A stretch of DNA of 64,000 nt from Clostridium beijerinckii (GTDB lineage Bacteria > Bacillota > Clostridia > Clostridiales > Clostridiaceae): NCBI RefSeq assembly GCF_036699995.1, contig NZ_CP144906.1:371001-435000 (forward strand). The letters run 5' to 3'. The notes under the pieces were generated by a model. It worked only from the letters and a program-made list of their open reading frames with translations. It did no database searches and was not told the origin of the DNA. Of this stretch, positions 33,601-42,951 are shown one piece after another (within the stretch, counting starts at the first letter, position 1; the number at the start of each line of letters is the position of its first letter). The position numbers and the translations under genes are program-made.

Positions 33601-36083
33601 GTGGGCAAGTTGCGGGATACACAGAACAAATGGCAAAGGATAACGCAGAACTTGGAAGATCACATGCAAAACTAGCAGCAGAATGTCAATTGGCTATGAA
33701 TAATTTAAGTGGTTCTCATATAAACGCATCTGGAGAAATTAGAAACTCTAGCGGTCAAATAGTAGGCAGTTTAAAAGATATAGTAACAGAAAACGGTCAT
33801 GTAGTTAGTGGCATATACGATTTAAATGGAACGCCTATAAAAATCGAAACTAATGCAGATGGTACAATTTCAAACTTAACAGATGTCATTGAAAAAATTT
33901 CTCAAATACCAAAGGGAACACAAACCGATATAAAAATAAATGGCGAAGAGATAAATACAATAGATAAAGCTAAGCAAAAAATTGACGAAATATCAGCTAG
34001 CAATCCCGAAACAACCATAAAAATAAATGGTGAAGAAACAGCAAATGCGGAGGAAGCAAAAGCCAAACTTGACGAAATAACTAAAAGTAATCCTAATGCT
34101 AAAATAGTTATAGAATCAAGTGAAGCTGATAGCAAAGTAGATACAACAACTAAAAAAGTAGATGATTTAAACGGAAAAAAAGCAGATGCTACAGTTACGG
34201 TTGATGTTGGAAAATCTTTAACTCTATTGGATGATATAAAGAATTTATTTAATTGGATAACTGGAAGAAAAGCTACAGCAACAGTGGATGTTAATGCAAA
34301 TACTGGAGATGCAACGCCACGATACACTGGTACTAGTGGAGGTAGTGATGGTTTAATAACAAAAGATGAGCACGGCTATGAGTTTACAACAGGTGAAAAT
34401 GAATTGTACTACCTAGGCGCTGGAACTGGAATACTAGATCATGGTTCTAGCGTTAATGCAATGAAAAAAGATGTTTCTAACGCTGTAGATAGTCGTTTTG
34501 GAGTTGTTGTAAACAAATTACTTAGTGCTATGAGCTCACAAAATAATTTGTTGGGCAATATCTCTAGTAATACAAAAGAAAGTGCTAAAAATGGTATACA
34601 ACTAAATGAAAAATTAGCAAATGGTGTTATAAATCAAATGAACTCAACAACTGGAAGTTTTACTGGACTTGAACAGCAGATAAGGCAAGCACAGTACGCA
34701 GTTGATAATGCCAATATAATGAGTATAGATAATAATGAAGCTTATGCTAAGGCTAAGGCTGAACTTGATAGGCTTAATAATTTAACAAGTAATGAAAGAA
34801 AAGCTTTAGGTGATGATGAATACCAAAGACAAAAGGACTATGCAGAAAAAGCGGTTGAAACAGCAAAGCAAGCTGCAGAACTTGAAATTGAAGTTGCAAA
34901 AAATACAGCCAAGAAAAAGCAAGAAATAGCCGAACAAAATAAAAATGCGCTTGCCAAAATAGCTGAAGCAACCACAACAGCTATTAAAAATCAGCTTACT
35001 AAAGAAAAAGAAGCTGCTGAAAAAGTTATAAATGATGAACTTTCAAATATGGAAAAAAGCTATAACAAAAAAGTTGAAGCATTAGAAAATAGAACTAAAT
35101 CAAAAAGTGATAAGTTAGATAAGCAAATAGCTGAGCTAGAACAACAGAGTACAGATGATAGCAGATATAAGGAAAGAACCGATGCAAATAATAATATTAA
35201 TGTACTTAAAACTAAAATGGCTAATACTGCAAGCGAAGCTGATAAAAGAGCAATAGCATTAGAAATTAAAGATGCTCAAAATGAACTAAAAGAAAAAGAG
35301 GATGCTTGGGATATTGAGGATCAGAAAGCAGCATTAGAAAAAGAAAAATCGTTATTAAGTGAAAAAGAGGATAATGAAAAAAAATCACTTGAAAAAGAAT
35401 ATACCAGACAAAAAGAGGCTAAGCAAAAGGAACTTAAAAATGTTGATGCATATTATGATAAATTGCTTGAGACAGACTCTATTAATGCTCAGGCAAGATA
35501 CAGAATTTTAAATGATAGTCAACAAGATTTAGTTAATTTACTTAACAGTTATGCTCCAAAATGGCAGGATTCAGGACAGAGCTTAGCTGATTCGTTGATT
35601 AATGGTTTGAATTCACAACAAACATCAACAGAAGATGCTGTTAGAAATCTAATTTCTATTAGAAGTAGTAGAAGTAGTTCATCAGATTCAACTACAGGCT
35701 ATGCGAGTGGTACAAGTTATAACCCTTATGCCGGACTTTATAATGTTGATGAAAATAATAAGTTCGAAATATCTAGTTCAGATGATGCTGTTGCTTATGT
35801 TTCAAAAGGTGCAGCTATTAAAAATCACATGCAATCAGAGCAGTTTATAAAATCTGAAATAGCTAAACAAGTTGGTTTAATGAAATCAGCTGTTATGCAA
35901 TCACAAATGGATATGGCTAGAAGTCTAGGAGGTCTAATAGCTAAAGCTACCACAAATAATACTAAAACTGAAATATACCAGCCACAACTAAACATTCAAG
36001 AATATCATCAGCACACCAATATGGATGCAGAACAATTAGCAGATGAATTTAACGTTATGGCGTATAAGCAGAAGAAATCATAA
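30603..36083 (+). CDS. Tail tape measure protein
   Basis: 1826 aa with GGAGGGGC site. Residues about 1-190 are charged coiled coil; about 195-420 is the TP901-type core (GMDFDSGMSRVKAISGATREEF, LASAGFSTEEIMQAMPGMLDLA, GIKGTMAGTTLRSILTRLASP). About 540-635 is hydrophobic (membrane-inserting in other phages). Residues about 1105-1170 hold two roughly 32-residue repeats with KINGEE and DEI..SNP; about 1370-1640 is again coiled coil. It sets tail length and helps DNA entry. Codon use about 32.2-34.4 kb (more ACG, CCC, CTA, AAC) differs from the flanks. Confidence 0.92.
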   Translation: MANDGRIIIDTKLDTKGFEKDVETASKKAANDLGNGIEKAMNKAEKSMKSASTAFNGKQLAKELDNVGKTIKNTTDKIELEKKKLFELKEAFEKATNPTKKNAIEKQMLQAEASIIKLENKLNGLKDKQVNLKVKMDGLNGLDGEFKSAEMSATKSLDNIEKKAKQTGRDIKNNLSNIDIGKGISNIGESISGVGDKLTTRVTLPILGLGAAAAKIGMDFDSGMSRVKAISGATREEFTKLHDQALQLGADTAFSAKQAAEGMENLASAGFSTEEIMQAMPGMLDLAASSGEDLSNSSDIAASTLRGFGLEADKAGHVADVLAKNAAATNAAVGDTGEALKFIAPAAHAAGISLEETTAAIGILANSGIKGTMAGTTLRSILTRLASPAKEAADAMELIGFKAFDARGKMLPLSGIINNLTKSLKGKTDQQKQDYIATIFGQEAMSGLLTLVDAGSGQLDDLTTSYKNADGAAKDMAKTMQDNSKSAIEQMTGSLETTAIKLEEDFAPVIIQICNEIQNLANAFSDLSPEQQEFYAKTLLAIAAGGPALKLVGGLTSGIGGLIGGVSKLAALLTPVAAVTTEVGATTAASTGGIAAFGGSLATIAPVAIPVIAALAALGVGAAAVATANDQMGDKLTRTTDDMTEWQKAINGMTGYTFKSKKELQDLGIEYKEFGSNISDNFKKKVEESTDTLHKFELFLKTINLDGIITDSESSDFNNQINKMVNDAISTINSKKAESSKSLSDLFKLDDNAIDATEQKVLDTISKGYDNQISQENQLKTEILAIKQKAVNEKRALNEQEIKDVQDKTNKIKEIELNSVGGTAEEKAYSKNEFGARVETVSATDASKLLQDKRKALDEENIKIKASYDTQIDMLKANLSTADGENAAAIQAEIDKFTKLRDDKTKLKSEEWEEYINILRQKNPEALALINTFNGEELTKGDLIAQQKLTTMKQTYDGLSNIVKSGTYELENTQTKSMETVTVTVDEGTGKITGAYSSTSGQVAGYTEQMAKDNAELGRSHAKLAAECQLAMNNLSGSHINASGEIRNSSGQIVGSLKDIVTENGHVVSGIYDLNGTPIKIETNADGTISNLTDVIEKISQIPKGTQTDIKINGEEINTIDKAKQKIDEISASNPETTIKINGEETANAEEAKAKLDEITKSNPNAKIVIESSEADSKVDTTTKKVDDLNGKKADATVTVDVGKSLTLLDDIKNLFNWITGRKATATVDVNANTGDATPRYTGTSGGSDGLITKDEHGYEFTTGENELYYLGAGTGILDHGSSVNAMKKDVSNAVDSRFGVVVNKLLSAMSSQNNLLGNISSNTKESAKNGIQLNEKLANGVINQMNSTTGSFTGLEQQIRQAQYAVDNANIMSIDNNEAYAKAKAELDRLNNLTSNERKALGDDEYQRQKDYAEKAVETAKQAAELEIEVAKNTAKKKQEIAEQNKNALAKIAEATTTAIKNQLTKEKEAAEKVINDELSNMEKSYNKKVEALENRTKSKSDKLDKQIAELEQQSTDDSRYKERTDANNNINVLKTKMANTASEADKRAIALEIKDAQNELKEKEDAWDIEDQKAALEKEKSLLSEKEDNEKKSLEKEYTRQKEAKQKELKNVDAYYDKLLETDSINAQARYRILNDSQQDLVNLLNSYAPKWQDSGQSLADSLINGLNSQQTSTEDAVRNLISIRSSRSSSSDSTTGYASGTSYNPYAGLYNVDENNKFEISSSDDAVAYVSKGAAIKNHMQSEQFIKSEIAKQVGLMKSAVMQSQMDMARSLGGLIAKATTNNTKTEIYQPQLNIQEYHQHTNMDAEQLADEFNVMAYKQKKS

Positions 36084-36096
36084 AGGAGGGGATTTA

Positions 36097-36780
36097 ATGA
36101 AAAAAACTTTAGTATGGAATAATAAAAAAGCTGAAGATGAAGGGTTAAAAATTATTTCTCTTCCACCTATCCAATTAAGTACACCAAAGATTGATGAAAA
36201 ATCAGTTGATGGTAGAGATGGAACATTGACTGAATTTAAAGGATATGATTCAGATACAAAATCAGTTGAATGTGATTACTTTGGAAATGATCCAATGAGA
36301 CTATTAAATTGGTTACAAGGTGATGGAGAAGTGGTTTTTGGAAGCCTTCCAGATCGATACTATAAGGCTAAAATAAATAATGTAATTCCAATATCCCAAA
36401 TAATCGAGAACCAAATGTACACTTTTACTATTCAGTTTAGATGCCAACCTTTTGGATACCTATTGGATGGAAAAGAAACTTTAACGCTTACTAGTAGTAC
36501 AATCCTGAATAATAATAAAGCAACTCATACAAGTAAACCTGATATAAAAATTTATGGATCAGGATCATGCGCTTTTACTATTAATTCAAGAACTTTTAAT
36601 ATAAAAAATATCCCTAATGGAAGCATAGCAATAAATTCATTTTTAGAAGAAGTTCTTGAAAATAAAGGTGATCAAATGGAAGGGTATTTTCCCTATTTAG
36701 ATGTAGGTGAAAATGCTATAAGTTGGACTGGTGCAGGAGTTACAAGAATAGAAATTATTCCGAATTGGAGGTGTTTATAA
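36097..36780 (+). CDS. Distal tail protein (Dit, Sipho_tail)
   Basis: 227 aa from ATG 36097 after AAAGGAGGGG. KTLVWNNKKAEDEGLKIISLPPIQLSTPKI is the family start; then VDGRDGTLTEFKGYDS and FQCRPFGY-like IQFRCQPFGYLLDGK. Dit forms the ring at the tail tip that carries the baseplate. Confidence 0.86.
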   Translation: MKKTLVWNNKKAEDEGLKIISLPPIQLSTPKIDEKSVDGRDGTLTEFKGYDSDTKSVECDYFGNDPMRLLNWLQGDGEVVFGSLPDRYYKAKINNVIPISQIIENQMYTFTIQFRCQPFGYLLDGKETLTLTSSTILNNNKATHTSKPDIKIYGSGSCAFTINSRTFNIKNIPNGSIAINSFLEEVLENKGDQMEGYFPYLDVGENAISWTGAGVTRIEIIPNWRCL

Positions 36781-38489
36781 TGATTAGACTATTTTTAAAA
36801 GGTGAAACAAATTTTAATCATAATAAATATGTTTTAAATGAAGCTTTAAGCTGCTACGTAACTGAAACAATAGATGGTATCTTTGATTTAGATTTGGAAT
36901 ATCCGATAAAAGATAAAAAGAGTTTAAGTAATTTGCTAGTTAGAGAAAATGATATAAAAAGTTCTATTTCAACTACAGATAAACGTGGTGAACAACTATT
37001 CACAGTAAGAACAAGAACACCGAATACAAGCAACAGTAGTATTAAAATTTATGCTCAAGCTAAAGCAAGAAGAGATTTAGACATGAATATGGTTTTAGGA
37101 CTAGAGGTACCAGCAGGGAAAACACGAAAAGAGGCTTTACAAATGCTCTTAGGTAAATGTGTAGAACAGCAAGGATACTATGTAGGAAGCTTAGATACAA
37201 ATACTAATACAGTCATAAATTTAGGCATTGATGAAAAGACGGGGGAAATTATTAACTACTTAGATGTAAGTGGTATTTCTCCAAGAAAAGCAATTCTAGG
37301 TGAAAATGAAAACTCTATATACAAGGCTTATGGTGGAGAAATTATTTATAACAACTTTGAATTAAACATGGTTGATGAGAGGGGAACAGATCATACTTTT
37401 GAGATAAGAAGTGGTAAAAACTTAGAAGAGCTGGAACAAAATATAGATGATACTGATACAGAAAGTTTTGCAACAGCAGTTTTGCCATGTAGCTCAGATG
37501 GTGTATATCTCCCCAATAGTGAAATTATATATTCTCCCAATGCAGCTATAGTAGGAAAAATATTTAAAAAAGTTGTATTTGATGATGTGAAATTAGTTGA
37601 TAATTCCCAAGAAGCAATTGATATAGTATATGCGCAGTTAAGGGAAAGAACACAAAAACTATTCGATGATGGATTAGATAAGTTAAAAATAAATAATACA
37701 GTTAAATTTACACAGCTTGCTAATACAGAAGAATATAAAGATTTTGCTATATTGGAAAAATGTGAAATAGGTAATAATGTAACAATTAAATACTACGACC
37801 CTAATGATCCTGAAAAGAAAACATATATCGAAGCAACAGGGAGAGTTACAAAAATTAAATTTAATGTACTAACAAATAAAATAGAAGAAGTAGAAATTGG
37901 AGAAAGAAAAAAGAAAAATATTCTAAATACTATTAATAATACAAGTGATATAGCTGCAACTACTACTAATAAAGTGAATTCTGTTGTAATGCAAGGAGAC
38001 ACCCCAAATGATTATAAAATGTCTGAAAGAGCTTTTAAGGAGTGTTGTATAGGCGCCAGTAAAGAATACACAAAAATTGATTCTGATGGTGTAACAATCT
38101 ATGATGGTCAATTTAGAATGTACAAAGATGGAACAATGATTTTTTTTGTGAATACAAATGGGAAATGCACAGCTCAAGGTGGCTTTTCGGTTGAGGACGG
38201 TGATCAATGTTGCTATATAGACAAAACTGGAGTACAAATCACAAATGAAAATGGATATACGTCTAAAATATCAGTTGTTGCTGATAATGAAGCTGCTATT
38301 TTATTGATTCAAAACACTCTTTGGATAAAGAAAAATTTGCGCGTGTATGGTGACATTACTGCTGAAAATGATTTGGTGGTAAATGGTGATTTTGCAGCTA
38401 ACGGCAACTTTTGGATTAAAGGACAATCACTAACATCAATAATACAGGATATGATAGACGCTTCAATGCCAGAACCTACAGATTCATAA
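36780..38489 (+). CDS. Tail-associated protein (Tal / prophage endopeptidase tail)
   Basis: 569 aa from ATG 36780, overlapping the Dit stop, with GGAGGTG upstream. The N-terminal about 380 residues match the Prophage_tail family: LSCYVTETIDGIFDLDLEYPI, then DLDMNMVLGLEVPAGKTRKEALQMLL and KIFKKVVFDDVKL. The C-terminal 180 residues are beta-rich with YDGQFRMYKDGTMIF. It forms the tail tip; no separate lytic domain is seen. Confidence 0.84.
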   Translation: MIRLFLKGETNFNHNKYVLNEALSCYVTETIDGIFDLDLEYPIKDKKSLSNLLVRENDIKSSISTTDKRGEQLFTVRTRTPNTSNSSIKIYAQAKARRDLDMNMVLGLEVPAGKTRKEALQMLLGKCVEQQGYYVGSLDTNTNTVINLGIDEKTGEIINYLDVSGISPRKAILGENENSIYKAYGGEIIYNNFELNMVDERGTDHTFEIRSGKNLEELEQNIDDTDTESFATAVLPCSSDGVYLPNSEIIYSPNAAIVGKIFKKVVFDDVKLVDNSQEAIDIVYAQLRERTQKLFDDGLDKLKINNTVKFTQLANTEEYKDFAILEKCEIGNNVTIKYYDPNDPEKKTYIEATGRVTKIKFNVLTNKIEEVEIGERKKKNILNTINNTSDIAATTTNKVNSVVMQGDTPNDYKMSERAFKECCIGASKEYTKIDSDGVTIYDGQFRMYKDGTMIFFVNTNGKCTAQGGFSVEDGDQCCYIDKTGVQITNENGYTSKISVVADNEAAILLIQNTLWIKKNLRVYGDITAENDLVVNGDFAANGNFWIKGQSLTSIIQDMIDASMPEPTDS

Positions 38490-38510
38490 ATATAGAAAGG
38501 AGAACTGAGA

Positions 38511-39497
38511 GTGCAAAGGACATTATATATACCAATTGATACCACAATATATAATACGTTTGAGTGTGAAAAGCTTATTAAACGTGGAGACACATTAACA
38601 TTGCAATTGCAAGTTTATACAAATGGTGTTCTAGCAGATCTAACAGGACAAAAAGTAGACATTATTTTAGAAAAATCTGACGGAAACCTTATTCAAAAGA
38701 TTATAACAGATGTTTCCAATGGTACTGTAACAGCAGTTTTAGATCTGCAAGCAACAAATGTTCCAGGAGAAGTTAATGGGGAATTGCAGTTAACAGATAG
38801 TAACAGTCAAACAAGTACAAATACTTTCATTTTTACAGTGGATGAATCTATAGCAAATGATGTTTTAATATATTCTAAACCTGATATTGAAGTATTGAAT
38901 AATTTAAGAGCAATGATAACAGATACTGAAAATATGATAACCAAATATGCTGCCGATGTTAGTGCAATAAGTAATTCTATTGAAGCCATTGAAGCCTTAG
39001 AAAACATAAAAGCTTATATAAATATTAATTTACAAGCTTTAGAGGATAACAATGCACAGGCGGTAATAAATAATAAGAATTTAATAAAACAGATCTCAGA
39101 AGCTATAGAAAACATTACTATCTTAACAGATAAAAATGCACAGGCAGAAACTGACATAAAAAATTTAACAGATACTATTAATACTTCCGATACTACTAAA
39201 GATAATTTAGACAATAGTATTTCAACCGGGAATACTACTAAGTCCAATATAGATAATGCTGTAGAAGAAGGAAACACAGTTATAGAAACTATAAAGAATA
39301 TGGACATAGCCTATACGCAGCACATTAATAATGATGATATTCATGTTACTAAAATGCAAAAAGATAGATGGGATTTAGCGGCTTTGAATGTAAAAGAAAT
39401 AATAAATATATTAGATAAAACCGTTGGAATAGGTACATTAGATGATGAAAATGGTGAGCCTTGGGTAGACGAAAATAATGAACAATTTATAGGATAG
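38511..39497 (+). CDS. Baseplate upper protein-like (BppU N-terminal)
   Basis: 328 aa, GTG start after GAAAGGAGAA. The N-terminal 125 residues (KRGDTLTLQLQVYTNGVLADLTGQKV) fit the BppU N-terminal beta domain that docks to the baseplate. Residues 130-270 are long helices with heptad patterns (coiled-coil stalk), including repeated DNAQA and STGNTT. Ends in a short C-terminal piece (EPWVDENNEQFIG). Confidence 0.78.
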   Translation: MQRTLYIPIDTTIYNTFECEKLIKRGDTLTLQLQVYTNGVLADLTGQKVDIILEKSDGNLIQKIITDVSNGTVTAVLDLQATNVPGEVNGELQLTDSNSQTSTNTFIFTVDESIANDVLIYSKPDIEVLNNLRAMITDTENMITKYAADVSAISNSIEAIEALENIKAYININLQALEDNNAQAVINNKNLIKQISEAIENITILTDKNAQAETDIKNLTDTINTSDTTKDNLDNSISTGNTTKSNIDNAVEEGNTVIETIKNMDIAYTQHINNDDIHVTKMQKDRWDLAALNVKEIINILDKTVGIGTLDDENGEPWVDENNEQFIG

Positions 39498-39500
39498 GAG

Positions 39501-41339
39501 ATGGTAAGAATGGGATGGAAAATACCTGATAAAATTACAGCGATTCCACAGGATAATGATCTAGTACCTTTTGACCAGGGTGGAATCTTAAGAAAAAGTA
39601 CATGGCAGAAAATTAAGGAATATATGATAGGAGCTGCAACATTAAAAACTACATCACAAGAAGTTATAGGTGCAGTTAATGAATTAAAGGAAACATCGGA
39701 TTCTCATACTACAGAATTAGAAAATATTAATGCAGACTTGTCAGATATTGCGATTAATTTAAACGCAAAATACCCAAGACTTGCAGGTGAAACTAGTGAT
39801 TATAACCGAATTGCAAGAGCAATTGCAGACGTACCACTTAATAGTAATTTGCTTATACCTAATGGGAATTATGATCTGGGCGGAAATACAGTTTCTATTA
39901 ATCGCAATATCAATATTATTGGGGAAAGCAGACCTGTATTTGACGCTGTAAATAATGTATTTTTAGCTGGTGCAATTTTTAATAATAAAGTGTTTGTTGA
40001 ATCAAATAATGTGCATGTCAAGAATATAGGAGTTAATGCATCAACAGTAGATCAAGGTTTCCAAAATAATACATGTGCAACTCAAGATGTCGTTATTGAG
40101 GATTGTATAACTAACGTATCAGCTCATGGATATTTGATAGAATCATATAATGGATTAGTAGAAAACACAAAAATTATTAACTGTGAATCGTATAATTCAA
40201 TTCATGGGTTTATTTCAAAAGCTACAAATACTAAATTGATTAATTGCAGAGCTTACAATCATACAAGTTTTTGTTTTGGTTTCATATCGGATAATATACA
40301 AGGTGCAAGTAAAATTGCAAATAGTATAAATAATATTGCAATAAATTGTGAAGCTTTCGATAGTGGATTTAGTTTTATATGTTATTCGAGAGATATGTTT
40401 TCAGATACAAACACAAACAATATTAATATGCAATATTTAACATTGATAAGTTGTAAGACAACGGGTTGCTCACACGGATTCACTTTTGGAGACACTGGTA
40501 CAGCACCAAGTGGAAATACTTACAATCAAGTATTTGATGTTGAATGTTATGGTTGTGCGCAAATGAATCCATCAAGTGTGCCTGCATCAGCTATTGATTT
40601 TAGAAGATGCAATCGAGTAAAGTTTTACGGTACATTAACAGATGCTATTACTTATGATAGTGAAATATTAGCAGTAAATCTTGACCTTGAGATAACATCG
40701 GAAAGACAAGATTTTGGTCACATACAGGACTTACAAATTATAAATGACAATTTGAGTATACCACGTTTATGGTTTAAATATGCCTTTGAAAATACCTACA
40801 AAATTCAAAATACTGTTGCTACAACAATTAATGGTTTTTTAGGAGGTAGTGCAGATAAAAGTAAATCAATAAAAATAATTATTGATGACGACTATACTAA
40901 AATAGTAGAAGGCACTAATATTTCGATGACAAGGAACTTCCTGTCAGGAAAAGGAAGCTGGATAAAATTCCGATGCGATGGTGCTAAATGGGTAGAAGAA
41001 AGTTCTTATCAAATACCTATGCAGTACCAACAAAATATTAGTACAGATGGTGGAGCATTAGATGTTACAAAAGGAATATTTATAGATTGTCTTGTTACAG
41101 CGACAACATCAAATAAAATATCACTTCCTAATGTTATTCCAGAAGGGTTTAAAGTAACTACGTTAGTTAGGGCTACAGGTACTTATAATTATGGTGGATT
41201 TGATACAACAAATCTAATTAATAATCCTAACATTGTTACAAATTTAGCGTTTAGCACACCGCAACTTATTGAGTGGACATACGTTTCAACTTTAAACAAA
41301 TGGATATGTACGAATTTAATTAATACGAAGATTGTATAA
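39501..41339 (+). CDS. Tail fibre/spike with right-handed beta-helix
   Basis: 612 aa. N-terminal 90 residues link to the baseplate (IPDKITAIPQDNDLVPFDQGG and a coiled coil). From about 90 to 400 the pattern of repeated short strands with Asn/Gly turns (VHVKNIGVNAST, VVIEDCITNVSAHGYL, KLINCRAYNHT) is a pectate-lyase-like beta-helix. About 410-612 is a beta-rich C-terminal head. Likely receptor-binding protein; an enzymatic spike is possible but no active site can be named. Confidence 0.75.
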   Translation: MVRMGWKIPDKITAIPQDNDLVPFDQGGILRKSTWQKIKEYMIGAATLKTTSQEVIGAVNELKETSDSHTTELENINADLSDIAINLNAKYPRLAGETSDYNRIARAIADVPLNSNLLIPNGNYDLGGNTVSINRNINIIGESRPVFDAVNNVFLAGAIFNNKVFVESNNVHVKNIGVNASTVDQGFQNNTCATQDVVIEDCITNVSAHGYLIESYNGLVENTKIINCESYNSIHGFISKATNTKLINCRAYNHTSFCFGFISDNIQGASKIANSINNIAINCEAFDSGFSFICYSRDMFSDTNTNNINMQYLTLISCKTTGCSHGFTFGDTGTAPSGNTYNQVFDVECYGCAQMNPSSVPASAIDFRRCNRVKFYGTLTDAITYDSEILAVNLDLEITSERQDFGHIQDLQIINDNLSIPRLWFKYAFENTYKIQNTVATTINGFLGGSADKSKSIKIIIDDDYTKIVEGTNISMTRNFLSGKGSWIKFRCDGAKWVEESSYQIPMQYQQNISTDGGALDVTKGIFIDCLVTATTSNKISLPNVIPEGFKVTTLVRATGTYNYGGFDTTNLINNPNIVTNLAFSTPQLIEWTYVSTLNKWICTNLINTKIV

Positions 41340-41389
41340 AGTCAATAATAAGTTTGATTTTATTTCAAATCATTAGAGATTTCAAAGTA

Positions 41390-41418
41390 TTGACCCTTAA
41401 AGGTATTTAATATAAAAT
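41390..41418 (+). promoter_or_regulatory. Promoter of the secreted SGNH gene
   Basis: TTGACC, 17-nt spacer, TAAAAT, a good sigma-A promoter, so the gene can be expressed in the lysogen independently of the late operon. Confidence 0.72.
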
Positions 41419-41463
41419 TGTAATAAAAAGTGGAAAGTATGACTTTTTATATTTTTATTACAA
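41418..41463 (+). other. 12-bp inverted repeat in the leader of the SGNH gene
   Basis: TTGTAATAAAAA (41418-41429) pairs perfectly with TTTTTATTACAA (41452-41463), about 8 bases before AAGGGGGG. It may stabilise the mRNA or close an attenuator; the pairing is certain, the function is not. Confidence 0.6.
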
Positions 41464-41484
41464 TTAATTTAAGGGGGGAATAAA

Positions 41485-42654
41485 ATGAAAAACTTAAAAA
41501 GATTGATAGTAGTATTTATTGCTATATTATCAATAATCACTATGAATTCGGCTAGTATAGCTAATGCAGAAACAAATGAAAATGTTGTAGATAATTTATT
41601 TACGTATCATGCACCATTTAATAAAGCTGAAAAAATAATTAACGGAGTTAAAATCTCGTCAGTTGGTCAAGGATTGAGAACAAACGATTTTATATCTAGT
41701 AGCCCTAATGTTGCAATTAAGATAAAGGGCTCGTTTACAACAAGTAATGCTTCAATAAAGCTTGGAATTAATAAGAATTCTGGTGGAGTTATATATGTAG
41801 AAAAAGCAAATTTAACAGGTGGAACTATTGATTATACATTCACAATAGACGCATCAAATCTTAATGTTTATTCAGATGCAAAGAGTTTCTTTGTATTAGT
41901 AAATACTGCTGATACCAAAGGACAAATTTTATATGATAGCATTGAAATTTATCCCTGTGAAAATTCTAGGGATAATGGGAATTATATTACATCATTTAAA
42001 CCGAATGAAAGCCTTATAGCAATTAATCATATGCCTACGAATGTATTATTTATAGGCAATTCACTATTGCTTGGTATGGATACAGACGGAACACATGGTG
42101 GTGCTTTTGGTATGGGAGCTACTTCACCATACAAAGATTATGCTTATTATGTGGAACAAGCTATATTAAATAAGAATTCATCAGCACAATTTAGCAAACT
42201 TCATGATGGTGCTTTTGAAATGGCTGAAAATGATGCTACAGCTCAAAGTTATATCGCAAACAATGGTACAACATGGATGAATAAAGATTTGATAATTATA
42301 CAGATAGGCGATAATGTTAATAGCGATATTAGACGGACAACTTTTAATAATAACTTTGGGAAACTTATATCAGATATTAGAACTAAATCTCCTAATGCTA
42401 GAGTATTATGTGTTACTGGTTGGTATTATAATGATACTGTCGCTAATACTATTCTAGAAGCATGTAAGAGTTATAACTGTGAATTTTTGAATATAAGCTC
42501 ATTATATACACCTACGAATAAAGCAACTAACTATGTAGGAGCAACAGTTACTTACCATGATAGGACTACAACTAATATACAACAAACATGGTCTACACAT
42601 CCGGGGGATATAGGATATAAGACTATTGCAGATACAATAATAAGTATGTTATAG
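41485..42654 (+). CDS. Secreted SGNH/GDSL-type hydrolase
   Basis: 389 aa. Signal peptide at residues 1-28 (KRLIVVFIAILSIITMNSAS, cut near NAETN). Residues about 35-165 are a beta-sandwich accessory domain. The C-terminal SGNH domain has FIGNSLLLGM (block I, nucleophile Ser) near 190, IIQIGDNV (block III, GxND-like) near 270 and STHPGDIGY (block V His) near 370. Probably a carbohydrate or cell-wall deacetylase. With its own promoter and terminator between the tail fibre and lysis genes it looks like a lysogenic-conversion gene, perhaps altering the phage receptor. Confidence 0.83.
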   Translation: MKNLKRLIVVFIAILSIITMNSASIANAETNENVVDNLFTYHAPFNKAEKIINGVKISSVGQGLRTNDFISSSPNVAIKIKGSFTTSNASIKLGINKNSGGVIYVEKANLTGGTIDYTFTIDASNLNVYSDAKSFFVLVNTADTKGQILYDSIEIYPCENSRDNGNYITSFKPNESLIAINHMPTNVLFIGNSLLLGMDTDGTHGGAFGMGATSPYKDYAYYVEQAILNKNSSAQFSKLHDGAFEMAENDATAQSYIANNGTTWMNKDLIIIQIGDNVNSDIRRTTFNNNFGKLISDIRTKSPNARVLCVTGWYYNDTVANTILEACKSYNCEFLNISSLYTPTNKATNYVGATVTYHDRTTTNIQQTWSTHPGDIGYKTIADTIISML

Positions 42655-42659
42655 GTATA

Positions 42660-42716
42660 GCAAAAAAGAGTTGTATACTAATTATTTAGTGAGACAGCTC
42701 TTTTTACTAGAATTTT
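42660..42716 (+). terminator. Terminator after the SGNH gene
   Basis: Stem AAAAAGAGTTGT / ACAGCTCTTTTT (one G-T pair) with a T run, closing a one-gene transcription unit. The 42717-42951 gap that follows holds no gene. Confidence 0.75.
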
Positions 42717-42951
42717 ATATCGAGTAAGTTTAGTATATAAAAAAATCAAACTATTTAATTTAATATGTGCATTATTTTCATTTTTTTGTAGCTTTTAAAA
42801 TTAATAAAAAAGAGATTATTTTTTTCCAGCAAAGGCCAAGCTATAATGTTATTATTATATGAAATATCTATACTAATAAGATTATAAATAAATAGTAAAG
42901 GGATTTTTTATTTAATGCAGAATATAAACATTACAAGGAGATGATGTTTAT

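Noticed and set aside
38511..41339. Diversity-generating retroelement around the tail fibre
   Set aside because: No reverse transcriptase gene and no template/variable repeat pair seen.
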